DNA of 64,000 bases from Odontocerum albicorne (GCA_949825065.1 OX463866.1:2109909-2173908), one strand, 5' to 3'. Counted from the stretch's first letter, positions 46,111-57,199 are shown. Numbers and translations: made by a program. The notes: generated from the sequence alone by a model not told the origin.

Positions 46111-46254
46111 AAAAAAGAAGAGCGATGAACTGGGAAGGCCAATCAACAATCTCTGTTTGAGTGTAGCGCTAGTCGATGATCTGAAAGATGCTGAAAATTT
46201 TCGGGGAGATAAGAGGGGGCGGTTTGACAGTTAAGGATATTATACAGTAGAGAT

Positions 46255-46560
46255 TGTATGTGAATTTGGTGTCTATTTCTCACGTTCAACTAATTCAGTG
46301 CCTTCTGGTATGAAGTTATATGATCGTACTTTCTCAGGTTAAAAATAAATATTAGATAAACATTTTGAAGACGCCGTAATTTATCCAGCTGTTCCTCCAT
46401 AACATCCAAGTAACATACGTCCGCATAGTCCATCATAAGAAATATCAGAGATTGCACGAGTCAAATTTAGGTTTTAGTGAGCAGAAATCTTTGCAACACT
46501 TTAAGGGAATGAAGGCTGAAGAAGATTCTTCGGCTTACCTCATTTATTTGATCTCGCCAT
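46255..46560 (-). pseudogene. LINE reverse transcriptase fragment
   Basis: Read on the minus strand: NTLSWRDQINEVSRR, then LHSLKVLQRFLL, MMDYADVCYLDVMEEQLDKL and RRLQNVYLIFIFNLRKYDHI. This is the L-S-W-x-x-x-I, L-x-Y-A-D-x-x-Y and R-L-Q-N tail of Jockey-like LINE RTs. Frame changes and one stop. The 55-bp array that follows derives from its LGV...LSWRDQI segment. Confidence 0.7.
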
Positions 46561-47860
46561 GAGAGAGTGTTATCTAAATATTATCACTCCTAGGTTTTTA
46601 TTTGATCTCGTCGTGAGAGAGTGTTATCTATTAGCACTCCTAGGTTTTTATTTGATCTCGCCATGAGAGAGTGTTATTTATTATAAGCACTCCTAGGTTT
46701 TTATTTCATCTCGACATGAGAGAGTGTTATCTGTTAGCACTTCTAGGTTTTTATTTGATCTCGACATGAGGGAGTGTTATATAAATATTAGCACTCCTAG
46801 ATTTTTATTTGATCTCGACATGAGAGAGTGTTATCTATTAACACTTCTAGGTTTTTATTTGATCTCGACATGAGGGAGTGTTATCTAAATATTAGCACTT
46901 CTATGTTTTTATTTGATCTCGACATCAGAGAAAGTGTTATCTAAATATTAGCACTCCTAGGTTTTTATTTGATTTCGACATGAGAGATTGTTATCTAAAT
47001 ATTAACACTCCTATGTTTTTATTTGATCTCGCTGTGAGAGAGTGTTATCTATTAGCACTCCTAGGTTTTTATTTGATCTCGACATGAGAGAGTGTTATTT
47101 ATTATTAGCACTCCTAGGTTTTTATTTGATCTCGACATGAGAGTGCTATCTAAGTATTAGCACTCCTAGGTTTTTATTTGATCTCGACATGAGGGAGTGT
47201 TATATAAATATTAGCACTCCTAGATTTTTATTTGATCTCGACATGAGAGAGTGTTATCTATTAACACTTCTACGTTTTTATTTGATCTCGACATGAGGGA
47301 GTGTTATCTAAATATTAGCACTTCTATGTTTTTATTTGATCTCGACATCAGAGAAAGTGTTATCTAAATATTAGCACTCCTAGGTTTTTATTTGATTTCG
47401 ACATGAGAGAGTGTTATCTAAATATTAACACTCCTATGTTTTTATTTGATCTCGCTGTGAGAGAGTGTTATCTATTAGCACTCCTAGGTTTTTATTTGAT
47501 CTCGACATGAGAGAGTGTTATTTATTATTAGCACTCCTAGGTTTTTATTTCATCTCGACATGAGAAAGTGTTATTTATTATTAGCACTCCTAGGTTTTTA
47601 TTTGATCTCGACATGAGAGTGCTATCTAAGTATTAGCACTCCTAGGTTTTTATTTGATTTTGACATGAGAGAGTGTTATCTAAATATTAGCACTCCTAGG
47701 TTTTTATTTGATCTCGACATGAGAGAGTGTTATCTATTAGCACTCCTAGGTTTTTATTTGATCTCGACATGAGAGAGTGTTATCTAAATATTAGCACTCT
47801 TAGGTTTTTATTGGATCTCGACATGAGAGAATGTTATCTATTAGCACTCTTAGGTTTTTG
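46540..47860. repeat. ~55-bp minisatellite (48-bp variants) derived from LINE RT sequence
   Basis: The unit 'tgatctcgacatgagagagt' + 'gttatctaaatattagcact' + 'cctaggtttttattt' is 55 bp, with 48-bp variants lacking 7 bases. A block from about 46756 to 47117 recurs at about 47182 to 47547 (offset 423 bp). On the minus strand a unit reads K-N-L-G-V...L-S/M-x-R-D-Q-I-K, the RT segment next to the fragment at 46255..46560. Confidence 0.85.
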
Positions 47861-47969
47861 ACGGTTGTATTTAATGTTATTCAGTATAACGAAATATTTT
47901 TTATGATCCCATTAATTTTGTTATAATGGAATTTGACTTGTAAATAGTTACAGTAAGTTTTCTAAAATA

Positions 47970-48108
47970 TGAGTTACCTTGGTGAAGGCCCTTGATTATA
48001 GTGACTGCAGGATATATGAGCTACCTTGGTGACAGCCCTTGATTATAGTGACTGCAGATATATGAGCTACCTTGGTGACAGCCCTCGATTGTAGTTACTG
48101 CAGATATC
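47970..48108. repeat. ~46-bp tandem repeat, three units
   Basis: 'taccttggtgacagcccttg' + 'attatagtgactgcagatata' three times with small changes. Confidence 0.85.
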
Positions 48109-48304
48109 AATTCCTAGATAACATATTTTAATTTCATCACTTGTTCTGCAAGACATTATTCAAGTTTTCCAATTGAATTATTCATCTTCTGCTTCAGTGA
48201 TGCAAGGAGAAATACACTAAAGAAAGCCTCGATAGTGCTTTAAGTAGAATGGTGGACATATTGAGTCTTAGGAAGTGAAAACAAACTTATCGATAGTTAA
48301 AACA

Positions 48305-48370
48305 ATAATTTTTAATGTCTTTAAAACTCCACAACGTTAATAATGCCTTAACTATAAACAACATAAAACA
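48305..48370. repeat. Penelope-associated terminal repeat, inverted partial copy
   Basis: Reverse complement of the 'gtttatagttaaggcattaacgttgtggag' block at 62770-62805. Confidence 0.6.
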
Positions 48371-48414
48371 ATAATATTTAACAAATCAATTTTCATTTTC
48401 TGATATTCAGTGTG

Positions 48415-48672
48415 TTACAGACCGTAGTAGGGAAAGTATTAAACATATTGCAATTTGTTATGGACTGTAGTAGGGAGAGTATTAAACATATTGCAATTTG
48501 TTATAGACTGTAGTAGGGGAGTATTAAACATATTGCAATTTGTTACAGACTGTAGTAGGGAGAGTATTAAACATATTGCAATTTGTTACAGACTGTAGTT
48601 GGGAGAGTATTAAACATATTGCAAGTTACAGACTGTAGTAGGGAGAATATTAAACATATTGCAATTTGTTTG
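48415..48672 (+). repeat. 43-bp tandem repeat abutting the P450 start codon
   Basis: Six units of 'acagactgtagtagggagag' + 'tattaaacatattgcaatttgtt' (some shortened by 1-7 bases). The last unit ends at 'gcaatttgtt|tgaaATG', two to four bases before the P450 initiation codon. The repeat therefore makes up the promoter-proximal/5' UTR sequence. Confidence 0.88.
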
Positions 48673-48674
48673 AA

Positions 48675-48880
48675 ATGGCAGGTGTTTTTATATCTCTCGT
48701 TATTTTTTTCTTTCTTCTTTTTGTCTATAGTCTTTGGGAGAGGACATTCTTCAAGAGGCGTGGTATCTTTAGTGTCCCGTACTATGTACCATTTCTAGGA
48801 CACCTTGCGAGGGTTGTGATACATAAGGAACATTTAAAAGATGCTGCAGAGAAGACATATTGGGCCTATCCTAAACAAAG
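48675..48880 (+). CDS. CYP9-like cytochrome P450, exon 1 (membrane anchor)
   Basis: ATG at 48675 (gaaATGG). It encodes M-A-G then a hydrophobic anchor (FISLVIFFFLLFVYSL), a basic stretch and the Pro-rich hinge IFSVPYYVPFLGHLARVV, then KTYWAYPKQR. It ends CAAAG|GTAATA at 48880. Microsomal P450s start like this: an ER signal anchor followed by a proline hinge. The TTG nine bases upstream is not a start. A 43-bp tandem repeat touches the start codon. The gene continues in three more exons here and runs off the right edge of the window. Confidence 0.85.
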
Positions 48881-49234
48881 GTAATATTATTTAAGGTAAT
48901 ATAGAGGTCAAATCCTGTTATAACTTTATACATCCAGTAGTGTTGTCAACACATGCAATGACGATCTGCGAATTCCGTGCCTAATCCATTGTTTCTGAAC
49001 CTGTTTTATTTATTTATTTAACACTTTTATTGCAAATACAATCTGGCGGGTTTAAAGGGAAAATCTCGATAGAAATTAAACAACGTTTAGATGCTTTCTA
49101 CAGAGAAGATTCTCTGTAGAAAGCATATAAACATATTCTTTGGAAAGAAACTTGATAACTGGGCAATATGAAATTTTTAACATTTTAGAATACAACGAAA
49201 AAAAAGGGAAAAGCCCAGTAGAAATAAAATAATA
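48881..49234. other. P450 intron 1, first part
   Basis: A partial SINE tail ('cttttattgcaaatacaatctggcgg') lies at about 49005-49060, plus a short local inverted repeat near 49091-49127 ('gctttctacagagaa'/'ttctctgtagaaagc'). Nothing else. Confidence 0.45.
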
Positions 49235-49345
49235 TTTATTTATTTATTAAACACTTTTATTGCAAACACAATCTGGTGGGCTTATTGCCAGTCTCAACCA
49301 ACCAGACAAAAGTAAATGAAGCAAGTTATTGTACATGGTTGCATA
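49235..49345 (-). mobile_element. SINE 3' fragment with (AATA)n tail
   Basis: It matches the tail half of 38815..39025 ('cacaatctggtgggcttattgcc', 'caaccaaccag'), next to TTTATTTATT. Confidence 0.55.
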
Positions 49346-49734
49346 AATCATTCAAATGACTATCCATCCTCATGAAATCCATAAACACATACGTGAACAT
49401 ACGCCCATGAACCCCACCAAGACGGACAATCACCCGAACATTATTTTTCATATAAAGTGAGATATCATTAATCAAAGGAAAGGAAGGGATGGTGGAGAGG
49501 AAAGGAAAAGAAAAATCGGCGATGAAACACATTATTTTACTGACTAGAAATTAAGAGTTTTTTCAGTCGCGTCTTAAAGCGTGCCAAGGACGGAGCGAGT
49601 CTTATATTGGTTTGTTATTGGGGTTATTAAAATTGTTATTAAAATTACTGGGGCCGAACATAATGTTGTTTCCCATCCACGTTCTTCGAAGTCACCAATT
49701 CAGATATATTAAATGATTTTGTATCGTATTATAC

Positions 49735-50400
49735 TTTCATTATATACAATACAACCTGGCGGGATTATTGTCATGTGGTAATCTCTTCCAACCAACCACA
49801 AATATTTTAAAGAGGTCTTAAGTGAAAACCAGACTGGAATCCTTTTAAAAATAAACTGGATTCCAGCGGGACTGAACCCACAACCTTCTAAATAAGGAGA
49901 ATTTGGAAATTCTAGGATGAGTCCTGTGACAGCTCACAAATTTGCCCCAATACAACCTTATGTAATGTATTTACCTAAATAACTTGCTATTTATTAGAAT
50001 CGAGGCTTATATTAAAGTTGATAAAATAATTAAAATTACTGAACATCGTTACAAGATTGTATCGGGGCAAATTTGTGAACTGTCACAGGAGCCGTGCTAC
50101 ATTTTCTTTAGTATAATAATCTGAGATAATGTGCTGGTGCTGTCATCTTATGAGTATGCTATAGTTCGGAAATTCTAGGATGAGTCCTGTGACAGTTCAC
50201 AAATTTGCCCCAATACAACCTTGTAACGATGTTCAGTAATTTTAATTATTTTATCAACTTTAATATAAGCCTCAATTCTAATAAATAGCAAGTTATTTAG
50301 GTAAATACATTACATAAGGTTGTATTGGGGCAAATTTGTGAACTGTCACAGGACTCATCCTAGAATTTCTTAACTATAACTAGGCCACGCAGGTTGTCGT
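49735..50400 (-). mobile_element. tRNA-derived SINE split by a palindromic MITE
   Basis: The body (49735-49893: 'acaatacaacctggcgggat', 'accagactggaatcctttt', 'ttccagcgggactgaaccc') stops, and the missing A-box part ('aactaggccacgcaggttgtc') resumes at about 50378. In the intact copy at 38815..39025 these parts are contiguous. Confidence 0.7.
49894..50378. mobile_element. Head-to-head MITE pair (large palindrome)
   Basis: The ends 'gaaattctaggatgagtcct' and 'aggactcatcctagaatttc' are inverted. The two halves each contain 'caaatttgccccaatacaac' and 'ttatttaggtaaatacatta' in opposite orientation around a centre with 'ctgagataatgtgctggtgc'. No ORF. Confidence 0.75.
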
Positions 50401-50494
50401 TCTTGCTTTGTTAAAAAAGCTTTAGTTACAAGTATTTCATTCAGTCTATATACCATAAATGGTCGTTAATTAACATAACACATATTTGTTTCAG

Positions 50495-50658
50495 ATATGT
50501 TGGCTTCAGACAGTTAGTGGATCCACTAATAATGTTACGAGACTTAAACTTGATAAAACAAGTCTTTATAAAGGACGCAGAGTTTTTTCAAAACCGGCTG
50601 ACCCGAGTGGACGAGAAACTGGATCCAATTTTCGGAGCACATCTTGTTGCACTGCAAG
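50495..50658 (+). CDS. CYP9-like cytochrome P450, exon 2
   Basis: Acceptor tgtttcAG at 50493-50494; donor CAAG|GTAACA at 50658. Reading frame continues from exon 1 (R|YVGFRQLVDPLIML). It reads LRDLNLIKQVFIKDAEFFQN, the 'D-x-x-L-I-K-Q-x-x-x-K-D' block of insect CYP3-clan (CYP6/CYP9) P450s, then DPIFGAHLVALQG. CYP9 proteins have R-D-P-E-L-I-K-Q at this place. The intron before it (48881..50494) holds SINE fragments and a palindromic MITE. Confidence 0.85.
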
Positions 50659-51031
50659 GTAACAAACATTTTATTATTTTATGCCGTCAAAGTCCCATCA
50701 TGAGGCTTCCATTTTTTTATTATAGCATCTTTTTTAGATAACAATTAACCTGTACACCGCGTTAAAAATCAAATTCCACGAATCCTGTGCGCGGCACAAT
50801 TTCGGCGCTTTTTAATTTCTAAGTTTCTAAGTATTTTGTTTAGAACCACTGATATTTGATTACACCACCAAGTAAATATGACATTCAAGTAATTTTCTGA
50901 TAATAAATAATAGTCATATTACTCTTAAGGAGATTCATTAAATAAAGGAGATAAACTAAACATTACGTAAAATACACAAAGGAATGCTACAGATCAGATC
51001 ACAGGTGTTTGTGCTTCCCGCGAGGAACACT

Positions 51032-51608
51032 GACTATAAGATGCACTTTTTTCTTAAAAAAATTGCCTCCAAAATTCACGTGCGTCTTATACTCGAAATT
51101 AATATAAAAATGTCCAGTGTTTGATTTAAAATTCCCGCCAGTCTTAAAAATGGCCGTATATTCGATGCCGCGGGAAACCTATCTCTATCTGGCAACATTA
51201 GATTCAACTGGCAGGCAGCAGCAGTGCACCGATGCGACGAACATGAGTTCAAACCCAACGTGAATTCACGCCGAAGGGAGCTTTAAAACGACCTACAATC
51301 AAACAAGTGTGTCAGTGGATAAAACAGTCTTGGTCTAGAGTGAGAGAAGATATTATTGTTAGATCTTTCAAGAAGTGTGGCGTAAGTAACGCTCTCGATG
51401 GCAGTGACGACCATCTTATATATGAAGAGGACAACGATGACGATGAAGAGGAAGAAGAAGAAGAAAGTTCAGATGAGGATTTTCAGGGATTTTAAAGGTC
51501 AGTTCGGTTTTATAAACTAAGATTTTTTTTAGTCTGGCTTTGCAATCTAATAATAAAAATGGTATTTTTTTTTTAAATTGCATAAAAATTAAGGTGCATC
51601 TTATAGTC
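51032..51608 (+). mobile_element. Tigger/pogo-like element remnant
   Basis: Ends GACTATAAGATGCAC (51032) and GTGCATCTTATAGTC (ending 51608) are inverted. Inside, the plus frame reads LKRPTIKQVCQWIKQSWSRV (in part from 51270) then SFKKCGVSNALDGSDDHLIY and an acidic D/E-rich tail. This is the C-terminus of jerky/CENP-B-like (pogo) DDE transposases. Most of the transposase is deleted. Confidence 0.7.
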
Positions 51609-52141
51609 CGTAGCGTCTTATAGTCCGTAGCGTCTTATAGTCCGTAGCGTCTTATAGTCCGTAGCGTCTTATAGTCCGTAGCGTCTTATAGTCCGTAGCG
51701 TCTTATAGTCCGTAGCGTCTTATAGTCCGTAGCGTCTTATAGTCCGTAGCGTCTTATAGTCCGTAGCGTATTATAGTCCGTAGCGTATTATAGTCCGTGG
51801 CGTCTTATAGTCCGTGGCGTCTTATAGTCCGTAGCGTCTTATAGTCCGTAGCGTCTTATAGTCCGTAGCGTCTTATAAGCCGTAGCGTCTTATAGTCCGT
51901 AACGTCTTATAGTCCGTAGCGTCTTATAGTCCGTAGCGTCGTACAGTCCGTAGCGTCTTACAGTCCGTAGCGTCTTATAGTCCGTAGCGTCTTATAGTCC
52001 GTAGCGTCTTATAGTCCGTAGCGTCTTATAGTCCGTAGCGTCTTATAGTCCGTAGCGTCTTATAGTCCGTAGCGTCTTATAGTCCGTAGCGTCTTATAGT
52101 CCGTAGCGTCTTATAGTCCGTAGCGTCTTATAGTCCGTAAA
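51609..52141. repeat. 17-bp minisatellite, ~31 units
   Basis: The unit 'gtagcgtcttatagtcc' is nearly perfect. It shares CTTATAGTC with the adjacent Tigger end and starts with no spacer from it. Confidence 0.92.
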
Positions 52142-52244
52142 ATACGGTAATCCATATTATCAAGTTCCTAATTTTTCTCCTAGTGTTTATTTATTTCATT
52201 GGAATAGTGAGTGAGCTCTCTTGGTGGCAAAAATATCCTCTCAA

Positions 52245-52515
52245 TGACAACTTCGAAACTCATTACCCATCGTACCAGATAACTTTAACCATGACCGGTG
52301 ATGAGTCATGGCTTCTCTTCAAAAATGCCAAATGACAGAAGGTGTACGTTGATCCCGGACAGACTCCGAAAAGAATTCCAAAGGTCGTCTATTGTAAAAA
52401 GGCCATGTGATGGGTTTGGCGCGACCGCTCTGGTATAATTCACTGGGAGATAGTAGTAAACGGCTTCTGCTATTGGTGGGATGACAAATATGGGAAATAT
52501 GAATTCGATGAGATT
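52245..52515 (+). pseudogene. Mariner transposase fragment
   Basis: Plus strand reads MTGDESWLLFKNAK*QKVYVDPGQTPKRIPK, then R-S-G-I-I-H-W-E-I. This is the first catalytic Asp block (TGDESW) and the following strand of a mariner transposase, with stops. No TIRs found. It lies between two tandem arrays. Confidence 0.65.
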
Positions 52516-52555
52516 GCGAAATGACTCTTCTACAGTCTACTCTTTTTCGAAGTGA

Positions 52556-55500
52556 TAAAACATGATATAACGAAGTGATAAAGCATGATATAACAAAGTG
52601 ATAAAGCATGATATAACGAAGTGATAAAGCATGATATAACGAAGTGATAAAGCATGTTATAACGAAATGATAAAGCATGATATAACGAAGTGATAAAGCA
52701 TGTTATAACGAAGTGATAAAGCATGATATAACGAAGTGATAAAGCATGATATAACGAAGTGATAAAGCATGTTATAACGAAGTGATAAAGCATGATATAA
52801 CGAAATGATAAAGCATGATATAACAAAGTGATCAAGCATGATATAATGAAGTGATAAAGCATGATATAACGAAGTGATAAAGCATGATATAACAAAGTGA
52901 TAAAGCATGATATAACGAAGTGATAAAGCATGATATAACGAAGTGATAAAGCATGTTATAACGAAGTGATAAAGCATGATATAACGAAGTGATAAAGCAT
53001 GTTATAACGAAGTGATAAAGCATGATATAACGAAGTGATAAAGCATGTTATAACGAAGTGATAAAGCATGATATAACGAAATGATAAAGCATGATATAAC
53101 AAAGTGATCAAGCATGTTGTAATGAAGTGATAAAGCATGATATAACGAAGTGATAAAGCATGATATAACAAAGTGATCAAGCATGATATAATGAAGTGAT
53201 AAAGCATGATATAACGAAGTGATAAAGCATGATATAACGAAATGATAAAGCATGATATAACGAAGTGATAAAGCATGTTATAACGAAGTGATAAAGCATG
53301 ATATAACGAAATGATAAAGCATGATATAACAAAGTGATCAAGCATGATATAATGAAGTGATAAAGTATGATATAACGAAGTGATAAAGCATGATATAATG
53401 AAGTGATAAAGCATGATATAACGAAGTGATAAAGCATGATATAACGAAGTGATAAAGCATGATATAACGAAGTGATAAAGCATGTTATAACGAAGTGATA
53501 AAGCATGATATAACAAAGTGATAAAGCATGTTATAACGAAATGATAAAGCATGATATAACGAAGTGATAAAGCATGATATAACGAAGTGATAAAGCATGA
53601 TATAACGAAGTGATAAAGCATGATATAACGAAGTGATAAAGCATGATATAACGAAATGATAAAGCATGATATAACGAAGTGATAAAGCATGTTATAACGA
53701 AGTGATAAAGCATGATATAACGAAGTGATAAAGCATGATATAACGAAGTGATAAAGCATGATATAACGAAGTGATAAAGCATGATATAACAAAGTGATAA
53801 AGCATGATATAACGAAGTGATAAAGCATGATATAACGAAGTGATAAAGCATGTTATAACGAAGTGATAAAGCATGATATAACGAAGTGATAAAGCATGTT
53901 ATAACGAAGTGATAAAGCATGATATAACGAAGTGATAAAGCATGTTATAACGAAGTGATAAAGCATGATATAACGAAATGATAAAGCATGATATAACAAA
54001 GTGATCAAGCATGTTGTAATGAAGTGATAAAGCATGATATAACGAAGTGATAAAGCATGATATAACAAAGTGATCAAGCATGATATAATGAAGTGATAAA
54101 GCATGATATAACGAAGTGATAAAGCATGATATAACAAAGTGATAAAGCATGATATAACGAAGTGATAAAGCATGATATAACGAAGTGATAAAGCATGTTA
54201 TAACGTAGTGATAAAGCATGATATAACAAAGTGATCAAGCATGATATAATGAAGTGATAAAGCATGATATAACGAAGTGATAAAGCATGATATAACAAAG
54301 TGATAAAGCATGATATAACGAAGTGATAAAGCATGATATAACGAAGTGATAAAGCATGTTATAACGAAGTGATAAAGCATGATATAACGAAATGATAAAG
54401 CATGATATAACAAAGTGATCAAGCATGATATAATGAAGTGATAAAGCATGATATAACGAAGTGATAAAGCATGATATAACAAAGTGATAAAGCATGATAT
54501 AACGAAGTGATAAAGCATGATATAACGAAGTGATAAAGCATGTTATAACGAAGTGATAAAGCATGATATAACGAAGTGATAAAGCATGATATAACGAAGT
54601 GATAAAGCATGTTATAACGAAGTGATAAAGCATGATATAACGAAATGATAAAGCATGTTATAACGAAGTGATAAAGCATGTTATAACGAAGTGATAAAGC
54701 ATGTTATAACGAAGTGATAAAGCATGATATAACGAAGTGATAAAGCATGTTATAACGAAGTGATAAAGCATGTTATAACGAAGTGATAAAGCATGATATA
54801 ACGAAGTGATAAAGCATGTTATAACGAAGTGATATAGCATGATATAACGAAATGATAAAGCATGATATAACGAAGTGATAAAGCATGTTATAACGAAGTG
54901 ATAAAGCATGTTATAACGAAGTGATAAAGCATGATATAACGAAGTGATAAAGCATGTTATAACGAAGTGATAAAGCATGTTATAACGAAGTGATAAAGCA
55001 TGATATAACGAAGTGATAAAGCATGTTATAACGAAGTGATAAAGCATGATATAACGAAATGATAAAGCATGATATAACGAAGTGATAAAGCATGTTATAA
55101 CGAAGTGATAAAGCATGATATAACGAAATGATAAAGCATGATATAACAAAGTGATCAAGCATGATATAATGAAGTGATAAAGCATGATATAACGAAGTGA
55201 TAAAACATGATATAACAAAGTGATAAAGCATGATATAACGAAGTGATAAAGCATGATATAACGAAGTGATAAAGCATGTTATAACGAAATAAAGCATGAT
55301 ATAACGAAGTGATAAAGCATGATATAACGAAGTGATAAAGCATGATATAACGAAGTGATAAAGCATGATATAACGAAGTGATAAAGCACGATATAACGAA
55401 GTGATAAAGCATGATATAACGAAATGATAAAGCATGATATAACGAAGTGATAAAGCACGATATAACGAAGTGATAAAGCATGATATAACGAAATGATAAA

Positions 55501-55605
55501 GCATGATATAACGAAGTGATAAAGCATGTTATAACGAAGTGATAAAGCATGATATAACGAAGTGATAAAGCATGATATAACGAAGGGATAAAGGATGATA
55601 TAACG
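52556..55605. repeat. 23-bp minisatellite, ~132 units (3 kb)
   Basis: The unit 'gataaagcatgatataacga' + 'agt' has recurrent variants (gttataac, aaatgataa, caaagtgatcaagc, gaagtgataaagt). Since 23 is not a multiple of three and no minus-strand frame contains a stop, many long spurious frames (MLYHFVISCFITSLYHALSL) appear. It lies in P450 intron 2. Confidence 0.95.
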
Positions 55606-55732
55606 AATAAAACGTAGTTATCAACATGCATTTTTGCTACCTTAATAGTAAGGAATATTATCAGTGAAATAAATTGAAACAAAATTACTAATTTTATTGA
55701 TTCGAAGAGCACCGGTAAAACTTTCTGTAGAC

Positions 55733-56179
55733 TCAAGAGTCTGTTACTGCAGGATTGTCCTCCTGTGATGCTGAGCTCCAGCTATCTCTCCATCGTTTCG
55801 GGGGTCTGTCTGGTGGACGCCGTCCATCCGGCACTCCATGCAGAGCTACGAGTATGTATGAAATTCTTGTGGAATTCATTCTCTGTACATGTTGGTACCA
55901 GTATCGTCGACGCTGTCGTCCCCATCTGACCACATCTTGGACCTCAAAGACCTCTCGGATTGTGGTGTTCCTTACACGATCACGCAAAGTCTTCCCAGCA
56001 ATAGCGCGTAGAGTTCTCATTTCCGTTGTCCTTAGCATACTTTTTGTCCTGACAGTGTCCGCCCTCGCTTCGATGCCATATGTGAGGATAGGTCTCACAC
56101 AGGTCTTATAAATGCGTACCTTGCTATCCGTTCTCATATCTTTATTCCTCCATATGACATCTCTCAGGCAGCCCGCCAC
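55733..56179 (-). pseudogene. LINE reverse transcriptase C-terminal fragment
   Basis: The minus frame reads IYKTCVRPILTYGIEARADT, then L-R-T-T-E-M-R-x-L-R-x-I-A-G, QRRRYWYQHVQRM and PPDRPPKRWRDSW. These are the Y-K-x-x-x-R-P-x-L-x-Y-G, E-M-R-x-L-R and H-V-x-R-M motifs of insect LINE RT tails. 5'-truncated, intact over 148 codons. Confidence 0.75.
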
Positions 56180-56231
56180 AACTGCAGCTTTATCTACTTC
56201 GTAAAACTATTGTTCATTATGGATCAACCTA

Positions 56232-56845
56232 CAGTCAAACCTCGGGTCACGAACGCCTCGAACGTCACGAACAAATCGGGTTACGAACACAATTTCCGAA
56301 CAAATGTTGACTAGACCTGCGTACAATGCCTCGGCTCACGAATTAGTTGTAACGGCGCATTACGCAATTACGCATTAGTTGCTCTCAGGTGCGCGCGTTG
56401 TGAACATTGTTTGTCGCTGCGTTCGTTGTTCTTGATACAATATTTATTTGCTTTTTATATATAATAAATAAATAAATAAATACAGGTTTATTGATAGCAA
56501 AATAGTATGTACATAATACATTTAGACACATTTCAAGAACACATTAAAAAGAGAATACATTAAAAAACAGAAGCTATCAAAAGGTCTGACTGAGCTCATC
56601 TAATAACATCCCCCCTCCCACCCCCCGGCTAAGATACCCCCCACCAATATAGGGCGAGCCCAGCCACGGGGACACCAGATGTTTTTCAGCCTACACCCTA
56701 TATGATATACAGTATATATAAAATATATTTTGCATTAAATTAACCGTCATTATGGCTCCCAAGAAAATTAATTTCGGTTTGCGAAAATTTCGGCTCGCAA
56801 ACGGAATCAAAGAACAAATTAAGTTCGTAACCCGGGGTACCACTG
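56232..56845. mobile_element. Pogo/Tigger-like non-autonomous element with nested SINE-like repeat
   Basis: The ends CAGTCAAACCTCGGGTCACG and CAGTGGTACCCCGGGTTACG (complement), with TA flanks at 56230-56231 and 56846-56847, are typical of this group. Positions 56457-56705 are a copy of the dispersed repeat at 33865..34115. Confidence 0.7.
56457..56705 (-). mobile_element. SINE-like dispersed repeat, nested
   Basis: AATAAATAAATAAATA followed by 'caggtttattgatagcaaaa' through 'ccagatgtttttcagcctac'; third copy of the family. Confidence 0.65.
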
Positions 56846-56917
56846 TACTTGTAATACGAGTACATACCCAGATGATTTGGAGGAGAATTTTAAAGAAGAA
56901 TTGCGTTGTAAGTATGT

Positions 56918-57160
56918 AAATACACTGTCTGATGACAGCATTACATTGAAAATGACAACCTATCAAGGACGTTATGATTCTTAATGTTATTTTCTTAATG
57001 TTAATGTAAATACACTGTCTGATGACAGCATTACATTGAAATGCACTGTCTGATGACAGCATTACATTTCATTAATGTTAATGTAAATACACTGTCTGAT
57101 GACAGCATTACACGTTATGATTCTTAATGTTAATGTAAATACACTGTCTGATGTTATGTT
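56918..57160. repeat. Short repeats with CTGTCtgatGACAG hairpin, upstream of P450 exon 3
   Basis: 'aaatacactgtctgatgaca' + 'gcattaca' occurs four times plus a truncated fifth, in irregular spacing, within 300 bp before the exon-3 acceptor. Each copy holds a 5-bp hairpin. Confidence 0.75.
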
Positions 57161-57199
57161 ATGATTCGTAATGTTATTTTCTTATTGTCTAATATGCAG

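Noticed and set aside
44725..47860. Possible CRISPR-like regular repeats
   Set aside because: Units are contiguous without unique spacers, in a eukaryotic context; they are minisatellites.
52319..55736. Many overlapping minus-strand frames repeating MLYHFVISCFITSLYHALSL
   Set aside because: A 23-bp stop-free tandem repeat is open in all three frames; no initiation context, splice sites or conservation.
56918..57160. CTGATGA ... GAAA as a hammerhead ribozyme
   Set aside because: No stem II can form between CTGATGA and GAAA; the visible hairpin CTGTC/GACAG uses the core bases instead.
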